Part shown: piece by piece, positions 25,316-35,056 of the stretch
Layout of the letters: every line of letters begins with the position of its first letter
Position numbering within the stretch: position 1 is the stretch's first letter
Assembly: GCA_044433285.1 (NCBI GenBank)
Contig: JAWXTU010000010.1
Location: 1 to 39,702, forward strand
Length of the DNA: 39,702 nt
Origin: Aphodosoma sp044433285
Lineage (GTDB): Bacteria > Bacteroidota > Bacteroidia > Bacteroidales > Paludibacteraceae
Reading direction: 5' to 3'
The notes under the pieces: model-generated
Told to the model about the DNA's origin: nothing
The model's input: the letters and a program-made list of their open reading frames with translations, nothing else
Database searches by the model: none
Program-made: the position numbers and the translations under genes

Positions 25316-25929
25316 AACGAATAGCAATAATACTATTTTTTGCAATATCTACTACTCTACTTCATGCACAGCAATATCCAGAATATGCAATAGGGATAAA
25401 AGGGGGTGCTACTGCCTCATATGTGTATGCCGACCCTACTATTTCGCAATATATGCCTCCTGTAAATTACCACGCAGGCACACAATTTAGAATGATATCA
25501 GAAAAACATTTTGGATTTATTGTAGAACTCAATTATGCCCAACGCGGTTTTAGCAGTTACGAAAATGGCGCATATACCAACAGAAGACTCGATTATATTG
25601 AACTCCCATTTCTAACCCACGTTACATTTGGACAAAAACTTTGTCGCTTCTTCTTCAACCTTGGTCCAAGCATATCTTATATGATTAATGATGTGCAAAA
25701 TATCACATCAACAAGCGAGGCACACACCCTTGCTGTGAATAAATTTGACTACGGCATTGCAGTTGATTTGGGTATGGAATTTAATACTAACACTGGAATT
25801 TACACATTTAATATTAGATATAGTTATGGACTGGGCAATATATTTCCATCTACTAGCTCGGACTACTACAGTATGTCGTCAAACCAAAATATCTCTGCCT
25901 CTATAGCATATCTATTCCCACTTCGATAG
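25312..25929 (+). CDS. Small outer-membrane beta-barrel (PorT/OmpA-barrel type)
   Basis: The 205-residue protein has a signal peptide (1-19, ending LHAQ), then alternating hydrophobic beta-strands with glycine- and aromatic-rich turns (YAIGIKGGATASYV, FGFIVELNYAQRGF, FFFNLGPSISYM) and a C-terminal strand ending in aromatic and basic residues (IAYLFPLR). This is the eight-strand barrel pattern of the PorT-family/outer-membrane barrel proteins of Bacteroidota. It overlaps the LysM fusion gene by 4 bases and is followed by sbcD after 11 bases. I do not equate it with the T9SS factor PorT, only with the fold family. Ligand or partner is unknown; the overlap suggests it works with the LysM protein. 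Confidence 0.8.
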   Translation: MKRIAIILFFAISTTLLHAQQYPEYAIGIKGGATASYVYADPTISQYMPPVNYHAGTQFRMISEKHFGFIVELNYAQRGFSSYENGAYTNRRLDYIELPFLTHVTFGQKLCRFFFNLGPSISYMINDVQNITSTSEAHTLAVNKFDYGIAVDLGMEFNTNTGIYTFNIRYSYGLGNIFPSTSSDYYSMSSNQNISASIAYLFPLR

Positions 25930-25940
25930 CACAAAAGAGT

Positions 25941-27137
25941 ATGAAACTTCTTCACACATCAGATTGGCATTTAGGACAAATATTTTATAATTACGATCGT
26001 AAACACGAACATCTACACTTCTTAAATTGGTTAAAAGAAGAGATTAAAAAAATAAATATTGACCTCCTATTAATATCTGGAGATATATTCGATACCTCTA
26101 ATGCATCTGCCGAATCGCAACAGATGTATTACACATTTCTGCGTGATGTAACCTACGAAAACCCTAATATTCAAATTGTTATTACAGCTGGCAACCACGA
26201 CTCTGCAGCACGTCTAGAGGCACCAAACCCACTACTTGAAAATATGAATATCACCGTAAGAGGTGTGGTGCATAAACTACAAGATAAGACTATCAATTTG
26301 GATAATTTAATTGTTAAAACTAAATGCGGAGCTGCCATTTTAGCTGTACCTTATTTACGTCAAGGCGATTATCCTCAGTCTAACAGTTATGCTGAGGGGG
26401 TAGAAACTCTCTACCAAAAACTTATAGAGAAGGCAAAAGAGATAGATGCATATCCAATTATTGCAATGGGACATTTAGTTGCAAACGGAGCAAAATTCTC
26501 TGAGAATGATAAATCGGAACGTGCCACTATAGGCGGACTAGATTCTATATCGCCAAAAATTTTCGATAAAGATATTGATTATACCGCGTTGGGGCATTTG
26601 CATAAGGCACAACGAGTTGCACAAAATGAAAGTATCAGATATGCTGGTGCACCACTCCCTATGTCGTTTGCCGAAAAAAATTACAAACAGAGTGTAACAC
26701 TAGTTACATTTGAAGATAACAAAAAAGAGATTGAGAAGATAGACTACGATACGCTGGTGAAATTAATCTCGATACCTAAAAACGAACCAAAACCACTAGC
26801 TGAAGTACTAAACGAGATAAACCAACTACCTGATGGTGAAATAAATAATAAATCTCCATTTTTAGAGATACGAGTGCTTATCACCGAACCCGAACCAACA
26901 ATGCGCTTTGTGATAGAGGAGGCATTAAAGGGTAAATCTGTGAAATTAGCACGGATAGAGGGAAAAGTTGAACGTAAAGGAAGCGAAACGGATAAAGTAT
27001 TGACATACGAAGAGTTAGAAAAAATCAACCCTATTGATATGGCAACTGACGTTTTTAAACGTAAATACGGAGGAGATGAGATGCCCGATAATATGAAAAC
27101 ATTGTTGAACCAAATAATACTAGACATTGAAAGATGA
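25941..27137 (+). CDS. sbcD: Nuclease SbcCD subunit D (Mre11-type)
   Basis: This 398-residue Mre11-family phosphoesterase is the nuclease of the SbcCD complex, which opens hairpins and cruciforms and trims double-strand ends. Mn2+-binding motifs are all present: HTSDWHLGQ (Asp8, His10), LLISGDIFD, TAGNHDS, AMGHL and ALGHLHKAQ. The C-terminal capping domain follows. It is cytoplasmic. The stop TGA overlaps the start of sbcC (27134) by 4 bases, the usual coupling of the two subunits. It follows a barrel gene by only 11 bases, so in this genome the repair pair is joined to an envelope run with no visible promoter between. Confidence 0.95.
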   Translation: MKLLHTSDWHLGQIFYNYDRKHEHLHFLNWLKEEIKKINIDLLLISGDIFDTSNASAESQQMYYTFLRDVTYENPNIQIVITAGNHDSAARLEAPNPLLENMNITVRGVVHKLQDKTINLDNLIVKTKCGAAILAVPYLRQGDYPQSNSYAEGVETLYQKLIEKAKEIDAYPIIAMGHLVANGAKFSENDKSERATIGGLDSISPKIFDKDIDYTALGHLHKAQRVAQNESIRYAGAPLPMSFAEKNYKQSVTLVTFEDNKKEIEKIDYDTLVKLISIPKNEPKPLAEVLNEINQLPDGEINNKSPFLEIRVLITEPEPTMRFVIEEALKGKSVKLARIEGKVERKGSETDKVLTYEELEKINPIDMATDVFKRKYGGDEMPDNMKTLLNQIILDIER

Positions 27138-30100
27138 AAATATTAGTCATACGCGGTTGCAACATAGCATCACTTGAAGGAGAGTTTGAAATAGATTTTA
27201 CAAAAGAGCCACTAAGTTCAGCAGGAATTTTTGCGATAACTGGAGCTACCGGTTCTGGTAAATCCACGATTTTAGATACGATATGTTTATCATTATTTGA
27301 CACAACCCCTCGCATAAAAAATGCAGAGAACGAAAAGATAATAGATAATGGCAAAAATCTCATTAATCTTGGTAAGAGCGGAAATGCACTTCGTCGTGGC
27401 ACATCAATGGGATATGCCGAAGTGGATTTTATAGCTCTCGACGGTAACACTTATCGTTCGCGCTGGACCATTAAAAGAGCACACAACAAAGGGATGGGAA
27501 AGCTGCAAGATTCGCAGCTAAACGTATGGAATGTAACCAATAACGAAGAGGTACAAGGGACAAAAACTGAGTTGCTAAAGAAGATAGTAGCTCTAATTGG
27601 TTTAACCTTTGATCAGTTTACACGCGCTGTGCTACTTGCGCAGGGCGATTTTGCTACATTCTTAAAAGCAGAGAAAAAAGAGAAAGCCGATTTATTAGAA
27701 AAATTGACTGGAACTGATATATATTCTCAAATATCGAAGAAAATATATGAAAAATATAGAGAGAGCGAGAACGAATACAAGAATACCAAACAGAAAATTG
27801 ATGGAACTGAAATAATTGAGGAGATTGAATTTAACAAAATATTAGAAGAGAAAAAGGTGTGTGAATCAGCCCTATCTGAACTGATAAAAGAGGAAAAACT
27901 AATCAACGACCAATTAAATTGGATTGAGCAAAACAATAAAATAGAACTCAGCATTACTGAGGCTAAAAATCAACATCATAAATACACAGTAGCTAACAAT
28001 CTGGCTATAAATAGATTTGAATTGCTAACTAGAATAGATAGCATACAAGAAATTCGCGATAAATATAGAGAAAAAGAGAATCAGACTAAAGAATTAGCCA
28101 CAAATAAAACTCGACTAACCGAAGAGAGCAAGAAAAAAGAGGATTATATAAAAGAGATAGAGAGAGTAAAAAAAGAGGTGGAATTGAGCAGATACGAACG
28201 CGATAAAAAAGAGCAAGAGTGGAACAGTTTGCAACCTGAAATAATTAAAGCCAGAGAGAGTGATATATTAATTGAGGAGAAGCGAAAAAGAGTTGAAGAA
28301 AAAGAGCAAGAGTGCGAAGTTGTAGTTAAAGAGTGCACAAACAATAGAGAGCAGATTGATAAATTATCAGAGCAGATTACCACTAGTGAAACTCGGCTAA
28401 TCAATGCAACTAAATGGTTTGACGAGAACAGCTATTATACCGAAATATCACCTCGATACTCACTACTTATCAACCAAATAAATGATTGTCTCAACTGCAA
28501 AAAACAGATTGAAGGACAGAATGAAATTGTAACTAATCTGCTTGCAATTTTAGATAAAGAAAAGACTAATTTAGTAAAAGCACACGAAGAGGAGGATAGA
28601 CTTAACAAACTATTACCTAGCGAAGTAGCCAAATTAAGAGCAGATCTAATTGAAGGTGAGCCTTGCGCTGTATGTGGTAGTATACACCACCCTATTACTC
28701 TAATAGAAACTGATGTACTAGCCGAAGAAGAGTTGACAAAAAAGAGAGAAGAGTGTGCAGCTGAGATTAAACGTATTGAGACAAGCATCAACGATAAAGA
28801 AAAAAGTATTGCCGAACACAAAACGTTAATAAAAGCATATGGTAGGCAATTTGACAATACAAAAGAGAGCATTGCAAACTCTATTGCTAACTACCATAAC
28901 TGGGAAATGCTATTCGACAACAACAGTCTAGCCAATGAGATAACCACGAAAGAGAACAGTTGGCAAAAGAGCTTAATCGAACGCACTAAACTAGAAGAGA
29001 CTCTACGAGCTGACAGACAAACATTTGACACCGCTACAATTCAGCAAAAAGAGAAAGAGGAGGTAAACAGTTCAAAACGGAAGGAGTTGACTCTGCTACA
29101 AAACGAATTATTAAAATCTAAAAACGAGAGAAATATTCTACTCAACGGGCAAAGAGTGGTTGATGTAGAAAAAGAGCTACAGAATAGTATAAACAACGCT
29201 AAAACCAAAGCACAAGAAGCAGAGAAAGAACATAATAGCATCGCTATGTTATTAAAAGAGCTCGACACAACTATCCAACTTACAGAAAAGAATATAACGA
29301 ACAGTCGGAGACAAATTACAGAGCTAGAAGGCGCAATATCAGAATGGATATCTTCTCAACAAAATAAAATTACAACTAGCGAAATAGACGAACTATTAAG
29401 TTACGACAATAATTGGATAACAAGAGAGAGAGAAGAATTAAACGAGCTAAAAAATTCTTTAATAACATCGACAACCACACTAAAAGAGCGTGAGAATAAT
29501 AGCATCGAACACAAAAAAGGAGTAATAAAAGATTTAGAAAATCTTAGCGGAGAGGAGTTGAAAACCAAACTCAATAATACAGAAGAGGAGATTAAAAACA
29601 GACGAGCCAAAGCAGGCGAATTTGATATAGCTATAAATCTATATAACACTAGCAAAAATAGGATAAAAGAGTACGAAAAAGAGCTAAAAAAGAGACAGGA
29701 GATACTTAATAATTGGAGCAAACTCAATGAACTTTTTGGGTCGGCTGATGGTGCAAAATTCAGAACTATAGCACAAGGATATACGCTAGATGTGCTATTG
29801 ACATATGCAAATATGCACCTTGATGGTATTACAAAGAGATACAAACTCGAGCGAATATCGCCAGAATCACTCTCTCTACAAGTTATTGACTATGATATGT
29901 TATCCGAAATTAGATCTGTAAACACACTCTCTGGGGGCGAATCATTTCTTATCTCACTGGCACTGGCGTTAGGACTCTCATCTCTCTCATCAAACCGCAT
30001 TAAAATCGAATCTCTATTTATAGATGAAGGGTTTGGGACACTAGATAGTGAAACACTACGAACTGCAATGGACGTACTAGAGAGTTTACAACAAACTCAG

Positions 30101-30214
30101 GGTAGAAAAATCGGTGTTATATCTCACGTAGCGGAGATGACCGAACGCATTACAACTCAAATAAATGTAGAGAAAATTGCCAATGGAAGTAGCCAAATAA
30201 GTATTGAAAATTAG
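27134..30214 (+). CDS. sbcC: Nuclease SbcCD subunit C (Rad50-type SMC ATPase)
   Basis: The 1026-residue Rad50/SMC-like ATPase partner of SbcD has Walker A GATGSGKST at 37-45 and a Q-loop region AQGDFATFLKAE. Two long coiled-coil halves (about 175-505 and 520-870) flank a zinc hook CAVCG at 511-515. Signature LSGGE (932-936) and Walker B LFIDEGFGTLD follow near the end. Hook cysteines fit CxxC, although the usual CPxC proline is Ala. Length is typical for SbcC. It closes the long transcription unit; the next promoter is at 30250-30280. I see no clear terminator after it. Confidence 0.95.
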   Translation: MKILVIRGCNIASLEGEFEIDFTKEPLSSAGIFAITGATGSGKSTILDTICLSLFDTTPRIKNAENEKIIDNGKNLINLGKSGNALRRGTSMGYAEVDFIALDGNTYRSRWTIKRAHNKGMGKLQDSQLNVWNVTNNEEVQGTKTELLKKIVALIGLTFDQFTRAVLLAQGDFATFLKAEKKEKADLLEKLTGTDIYSQISKKIYEKYRESENEYKNTKQKIDGTEIIEEIEFNKILEEKKVCESALSELIKEEKLINDQLNWIEQNNKIELSITEAKNQHHKYTVANNLAINRFELLTRIDSIQEIRDKYREKENQTKELATNKTRLTEESKKKEDYIKEIERVKKEVELSRYERDKKEQEWNSLQPEIIKARESDILIEEKRKRVEEKEQECEVVVKECTNNREQIDKLSEQITTSETRLINATKWFDENSYYTEISPRYSLLINQINDCLNCKKQIEGQNEIVTNLLAILDKEKTNLVKAHEEEDRLNKLLPSEVAKLRADLIEGEPCAVCGSIHHPITLIETDVLAEEELTKKREECAAEIKRIETSINDKEKSIAEHKTLIKAYGRQFDNTKESIANSIANYHNWEMLFDNNSLANEITTKENSWQKSLIERTKLEETLRADRQTFDTATIQQKEKEEVNSSKRKELTLLQNELLKSKNERNILLNGQRVVDVEKELQNSINNAKTKAQEAEKEHNSIAMLLKELDTTIQLTEKNITNSRRQITELEGAISEWISSQQNKITTSEIDELLSYDNNWITREREELNELKNSLITSTTTLKERENNSIEHKKGVIKDLENLSGEELKTKLNNTEEEIKNRRAKAGEFDIAINLYNTSKNRIKEYEKELKKRQEILNNWSKLNELFGSADGAKFRTIAQGYTLDVLLTYANMHLDGITKRYKLERISPESLSLQVIDYDMLSEIRSVNTLSGGESFLISLALALGLSSLSSNRIKIESLFIDEGFGTLDSETLRTAMDVLESLQQTQGRKIGVISHVAEMTERITTQINVEKIANGSSQISIEN

Positions 30215-30249
30215 TTACCTATCGAGCCAAAAATACCCGTAATAACATA

Positions 30250-30280
30250 TTGTATATATCATCTTTTTTTATTAACTTTG
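30250..30280 (+). promoter_or_regulatory. Bacteroidota promoter before the barrel/phosphoesterase unit
   Basis: TTG (30250-30252), 20 bases, then TAACTTTG (30273-30280) fits the -33/-7 consensus. Transcription would start near 30287, about 60 bases before the first gene, and could serve the run up to 36760. Confidence 0.65.
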
Positions 30281-30347
30281 CACGTTACTATTTTTAGGGA
30301 GTTTACACACTTTATAAATAGATATAAATCTACTAAATCAAATCAAA

Positions 30348-31064
30348 TTGAAACTTAAAATATATATACTTTTACTCAGTATTTACACTATATCTAGCAC
30401 ACTCTATGCGCAAGATAATAGTTTAAGTTTTGATGCGAATATAGGATACGAACATACCCTCACATCTGGTTCTAACATTCACTCAGAGATGGTATTAGAT
30501 TACACACCACTCAATTGGATTGAGGCATCAGCAGGTATAAAAATCTCCACAAAAAACATAAATCAGTTGATGGCAAAAGGGGACTTTAAGTGGTGGACAG
30601 ATGATACCAGATTTATTGCCCTACGCAATCAATATCTATATAGCATTTATGCCGATGATAATCTTCAGAGTTTAAGTTTTGGCTTAGCGGCTGTGTATGA
30701 TCAAGAATATTTTTCGATTGCCCTCGGTGCTAATTACCAATTCTACACCTCATTTGTTAATCAAAGTAGCAGCTCGAGAACCTATGTATGGGAGCCTGGT
30801 ATCACGTATGATGCAAAGGCAAGAATTTTCCCTAGATCTCACATCTGGAACTTAGAGGGTGAAGTTACTAACTGTAGAGATTTCGTTGTAGAGAGGGTGT
30901 ACAATCCTACATTTTTACTTAACGGACATTATACATTTACTTTAGATGATAATAGTCCGCTCAAATTATATTCTCAAGCGGGATTTCAACCAAGCGGCAT
31001 CACACATATAGCTGTTAATTACTATTCATTCATTTTTAATATCGGAGTTGTATGCGTATTTTAA
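30348..31064 (+). CDS. Putative outer-membrane beta-barrel protein
   Basis: The 238-residue product starts at a TTG (30348). It directly follows a consensus promoter, and no in-frame ATG lies upstream before the stop at 30315 or early enough downstream to keep the signal peptide (ending TLYAQD). The rest is alternating beta-strands rich in aromatic and polar residues (LSFDANIGYEHTLTSG, LSFGLAAVYDQEYF, IALGANYQFYTSF) with a hydrophobic last strand (YSFIFNIGVVCVF), typical of a small barrel. It overlaps the phosphoesterase lipoprotein by 13 bases, implying coupled expression. No named family is recognised. Confidence 0.7.
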   Translation: MKLKIYILLLSIYTISSTLYAQDNSLSFDANIGYEHTLTSGSNIHSEMVLDYTPLNWIEASAGIKISTKNINQLMAKGDFKWWTDDTRFIALRNQYLYSIYADDNLQSLSFGLAAVYDQEYFSIALGANYQFYTSFVNQSSSSRTYVWEPGITYDAKARIFPRSHIWNLEGEVTNCRDFVVERVYNPTFLLNGHYTFTLDDNSPLKLYSQAGFQPSGITHIAVNYYSFIFNIGVVCVF

Positions 31065-31906
31065 AAATATTTTTCATTTGCAATCTACTATTGTTGGTAA
31101 GCTGTGATTTTGATATAACAGGATTTTTCGTCTCGCCTAGTGCCACTATCGAAGAGCGATATGTCGAATCGATGGAACTAAATAGTTCAAACCCCTCTGA
31201 CACAATTATTGAGGTGCTACAAGAAAATTATACTATATATATGTGTGGTGATATACACGTAATAAACACAGCAGATAATTTAGCACAGTTCATAGAAATA
31301 GCTAAAGCCGATAGTAGTGCTGCATTCTCTATAATTTTGGGAGATATTACAGACCAAAAAGGGGGAATGGAGATAGCGTATGACACAATCCAAAAACATA
31401 CAACAGAGGATTTTATTCTGAAGACTATCGTTGGCAACCACGACCTATATTTTAATCAATGGGAGGTATATAAAGAGTTGTTTGGCTCTGGAATATATTC
31501 TTTTGCAGTACAAACACCAACTGCAAAAGATTTGTATATCATACTCGATTCGGGAAGTGGCACATTAGGCAGCAAACAGTTGCAATGGTTTGAGGAGCTA
31601 TTATCATCTTCTCGCGATAGTTACCGACACTGCTTCGTATTTAGTCACACTAATATGTGGGCAGAAAATTTCTCGCAATTTCCATCAGGACTATTCTCAA
31701 TAGAAGAGTCAGCCAAAATTAGCAATATACTATCACAATACAGTGTAAATTATTATTTCAACGGACACGTACATTATAGAAGTACTACCACATTAAATGA
31801 CGTGGAATATGTAACACTTGATGAGATGCTAGATGGTTCAGACAGAGCATCATATGTGATTGTAAATGTAGAAGATGCAATAAATTATGACTTTTACGAA
31901 CTATAG
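31052..31906 (+). CDS. Metallophosphoesterase lipoprotein
   Basis: This 284-residue calcineurin-like phosphoesterase has a lipoprotein signal with lipobox LVSC (Cys18). The metal-binding motifs of the superfamily are visible in order: CGDIHV (Asp-x-His), ILGDITD, VGNHDLYF, FSHTNMW and FNGHVHY. So two-metal catalysis is likely intact. Being exported, it would hydrolyse a phosphoester in the periplasm or at the surface; the substrate cannot be told. It starts within the end of the barrel gene (13-base overlap) and is followed by the large TPR protein after 30 bases. Confidence 0.85.
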   Translation: MRILKIFFICNLLLLVSCDFDITGFFVSPSATIEERYVESMELNSSNPSDTIIEVLQENYTIYMCGDIHVINTADNLAQFIEIAKADSSAAFSIILGDITDQKGGMEIAYDTIQKHTTEDFILKTIVGNHDLYFNQWEVYKELFGSGIYSFAVQTPTAKDLYIILDSGSGTLGSKQLQWFEELLSSSRDSYRHCFVFSHTNMWAENFSQFPSGLFSIEESAKISNILSQYSVNYYFNGHVHYRSTTTLNDVEYVTLDEMLDGSDRASYVIVNVEDAINYDFYEL

Positions 31907-31936
31907 AAAACTAAAAAAAAAGAATATAAATAATAT

Positions 31937-34900
31937 ATGAGACGAATAAAATTAATTGCTGTGCTTATTGCACTTACAACCATTAGCTTGTCAGCCCAAA
32001 CTGGCAGAACAGATGAGAGAGAAAAGGATTATTTTGCGAAAGGGAGAGAACTCTACAACCAAAAGAATTATGCTGTCAGCAGCAAATTTTTCAGTGAATT
32101 TTTAGATTCAGAGAAAGATAATCTGACAATGGAACAACGCCAAGAAGCTGAATATTATATAGCTTGCTGCGCTTTTGAGACAAAGAGTAAAAACACCCTC
32201 TCTCTGTTAGAGAAATATCTTGAGAAATATCCATATACTCCGATGTCTCATAAGATTAACTACTTAATAGGTAGATGCTACTACGAAAAGAAAGCATATG
32301 AAAAGAGTTTAAAATATTACACTAAAGTAGATAGCAAAAAACTAAGCAAAAAAGAGTGCGATGATTATCTTTTCTCGAAAGCATATTGTTATGTAGTGCA
32401 AAAAGAGTATAAAAAAGCAAGTGCAATATTCTCAACTATAACAGATTATACCAGACCATATAAATATGATGCAGAATATTATTATGCCTACTGCGAATTT
32501 TGCTTGAAAAATTATGTGCCTGCATTTGAAGCGTTTGAAAACATAGAAGAACAAAGCTCATATTTTGAAGCAGCACAATTTCATATGCTACAAATTTTCG
32601 ACCAATTAGGAAGGAAAAAAGATGCTGTACGATTTGGTAAAGAGTTGATTACTCGCTATCCAAAAAGCAAATATAGCAACGAAGCATATAGAGTATTAGG
32701 CGAGAACTCATACTATCAAGGCAATTGGGAAGATGCAGTATCTTACTTTAAAAAATATTCGGCTCAACAAAATAAACTACAGAGAGATGCGATATATATG
32801 CTCGGTATATCATACTATAAAACAGAGGATTATAAATCTGCAATTAGTTCTTTAGGAAGAGTAACCAACGAGACCGACACCCTAGCGCAAAATGCATATC
32901 TATTTATCGGACACTCATATCTAAAGACAAATGAGGCTGACAAGGCAAGAATGTCATTTCAATCTGCATCATTGCAGAATTTCGATAAAAAATTACAAGA
33001 AGAGGCTTTATATAACTATGCATTAGCTACATACGAAAGCAATGCACCATTTGGTGAGACTATAAAATCGTTTGAAAGATTTGTAAACGAGTATCCAAAC
33101 TCTAAATACCTTAATGATATTTACGAGCATATGGCAGATGTGTATATCTCTGACAAAAACTATAAAGATGCTGTAGAATCTATATCTAACATCAAAAATC
33201 CTACTCCTAAATTGATACAGGCAAAAGAGCACGCCCTATTCCAATTAGGATTAGAAGCTTTCCGCATTAAACAATATAAAAATGCTATAGAGCTGTTTAG
33301 CAAATCGTTAGAGACCTTCTCGGCTCAATCATTCTCGGCTCAGGCATATGCTTGGAGAGGAGAGGCACAATTTAGAAATGGAAATATCACAGCTGCACGC
33401 GAAGATTTGAACCTATTTTTAAAACAGAAACAGCCAAAAACAGCCGACCAACTTCAAAAGGCATATTACACATTAGGATATACATATTTCTCTGAAAAGA
33501 AATATAATCTATCGACACCATATTTCAATAAATTTCTTGAAGTAGAGGGTGCTAGCCGTTCAAAACTATACGGTGATGTACTGAACCGCTTGGCTGATAT
33601 CCAGTTTACAAACCGCAACTTTACAGAGGCTCGCAAACTATACGATCAAGTACCTATCTCATCGTCGGTAGCAGATTATGCTATGTTCCAAAATGCCTTT
33701 ATCTTAGGTTTGCAAAAACAGTACGACGCTAAAATAAAATCGCTTAACACACTGATTTCTAAACTAGAAAACAGCGATTACCGCGATGATGCGATGTATG
33801 AAATTGGTCGCACCTATTTCCTACAAGAGAAATACCCAGAGGCAATAAAAGCATATAACACACTACAAAAATCATATCCACAAAGCAGACTCACACGCCA
33901 ATCATCATTAGAGATTGGTATGATATATGCCAATATGGACGAAACAGAGAAAGCAATACAAGCCTATAAAGATATGATTGCTAGATATCCATCTAGCGAA
34001 GAGACACGTGTGGCATTAGACAACCTGCAAAACATATATGTAAATAATAATCGTGTAGATGAATATATCTCATATCGCGAATCGGTGGCTGGAATTACGA
34101 TATCTACAATGGCAAAAAGTCAAGAAGATTCGATATCATTTATCGCAGCAGAGCAGGCATATGCCAAAGGTAATTATGAATCTGCAATACCATCACTAAA
34201 CAACTACATCGTTAAGTATTGCGAAACACCAACACTCAACTGTATCTCAGCACGTTATTACTTAGCAGAGGCATATTATCAAACCAATGACAGAGAAAAA
34301 GCGTTATCATATTTCCATAGTTTAGCATCACTAGATGGTAACACATATATGGAACAATCTCTTATGCGTGCATCAGAAATTACATACGACAATAAAAACT
34401 ATGGTATAGCAAAAGAGTACTTCGACCAACTGCATATTGCAGCAAGTTCAAACGAAAATCGTATGATTGCCCGCGTTGGTATACTCAGATGTAGCTACTA
34501 CACCAATCAAACACAATCTACGATTAATATTGCAACAGAGATAATCGATAATAATCTATCGGACGAGAACATAATCAGAGAGGCTAGATATTGTAGATAC
34601 AAAGCATATTATACGCTAGAACAATATAGCAGTGCTGTAGATGATTTAACTAAACTAGGCAAGAATATTTCGTATGAAACTGGAGCTGAAGCAAAATATG
34701 TATATGCTCAATATCAATTTGATAACAACAAATATTCTGATGCAGAAGCTACAATTATGGAGTTCATTAATATCGGTACTTCTCACCAATATTGGTTAGC
34801 TAGATGTTTTGTACTTCTATCTGATATTTATATGGCACAAGATGACATATTTATGGCTAAACAGTATCTATTAAGTCTACAAGAAAACTACACCAAAAAC

Positions 34901-34990
34901 GATGATATACAACTGATGATCAACGAACGAATTGGTACAATACAACAACTTGAAAGCGAAAACATATTACAAGAAGAGAGACTTGACTAA
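31937..34990 (+). CDS. Large exported tetratricopeptide-repeat protein
   Basis: The 1017-residue protein has a signal peptide (1-20, ending LSAQ) and is made almost entirely of TPR-type helical repeats from about 30 to 1000, for instance AEYYIACCAFETKSK, YLIGRCYYEKKAYEKSLKYY and YEIGRTYFLQEKYPEAIKAY. Such solenoids act as protein scaffolds; here it would lie in the periplasm or on the inner face of the outer membrane. I see no catalytic motif. The next gene, 66 bases on, encodes a 567-residue barrel, a pairing I recall from many Bacteroidota genomes, which suggests the TPR protein docks to that barrel. A cell-envelope assembly or secretion role is inference. Confidence 0.8.
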   Translation: MRRIKLIAVLIALTTISLSAQTGRTDEREKDYFAKGRELYNQKNYAVSSKFFSEFLDSEKDNLTMEQRQEAEYYIACCAFETKSKNTLSLLEKYLEKYPYTPMSHKINYLIGRCYYEKKAYEKSLKYYTKVDSKKLSKKECDDYLFSKAYCYVVQKEYKKASAIFSTITDYTRPYKYDAEYYYAYCEFCLKNYVPAFEAFENIEEQSSYFEAAQFHMLQIFDQLGRKKDAVRFGKELITRYPKSKYSNEAYRVLGENSYYQGNWEDAVSYFKKYSAQQNKLQRDAIYMLGISYYKTEDYKSAISSLGRVTNETDTLAQNAYLFIGHSYLKTNEADKARMSFQSASLQNFDKKLQEEALYNYALATYESNAPFGETIKSFERFVNEYPNSKYLNDIYEHMADVYISDKNYKDAVESISNIKNPTPKLIQAKEHALFQLGLEAFRIKQYKNAIELFSKSLETFSAQSFSAQAYAWRGEAQFRNGNITAAREDLNLFLKQKQPKTADQLQKAYYTLGYTYFSEKKYNLSTPYFNKFLEVEGASRSKLYGDVLNRLADIQFTNRNFTEARKLYDQVPISSSVADYAMFQNAFILGLQKQYDAKIKSLNTLISKLENSDYRDDAMYEIGRTYFLQEKYPEAIKAYNTLQKSYPQSRLTRQSSLEIGMIYANMDETEKAIQAYKDMIARYPSSEETRVALDNLQNIYVNNNRVDEYISYRESVAGITISTMAKSQEDSISFIAAEQAYAKGNYESAIPSLNNYIVKYCETPTLNCISARYYLAEAYYQTNDREKALSYFHSLASLDGNTYMEQSLMRASEITYDNKNYGIAKEYFDQLHIAASSNENRMIARVGILRCSYYTNQTQSTINIATEIIDNNLSDENIIREARYCRYKAYYTLEQYSSAVDDLTKLGKNISYETGAEAKYVYAQYQFDNNKYSDAEATIMEFINIGTSHQYWLARCFVLLSDIYMAQDDIFMAKQYLLSLQENYTKNDDIQLMINERIGTIQQLESENILQEERLD

Positions 34991-35056
34991 ACAAAAAATT
35001 TAGCTGTAAGTTATAAAAACTCCTATTAAATAATTGAGAAAATAGCAAAACAAAAT

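Noticed and set aside
25312..25929. The T9SS component PorT itself
   Set aside because: Only the general small-barrel pattern is seen; no other T9SS gene is adjacent.
26744..27450. Two overlapping minus-strand frames (127 and 131 residues) across the sbcD/sbcC junction
   Set aside because: They are antisense to conserved sbcD and sbcC sequence and show no family pattern.
28435..28872. 145-residue minus-strand open frame inside sbcC
   Set aside because: It is Ser/Leu-rich, the usual antisense shadow of an AT-rich Glu/Lys coiled coil, and has no promoter or motif.
29401..29844. 147-residue minus-strand open frame inside sbcC
   Set aside because: Same antisense-shadow pattern as the other sbcC frame; sbcC is certain on the plus strand.
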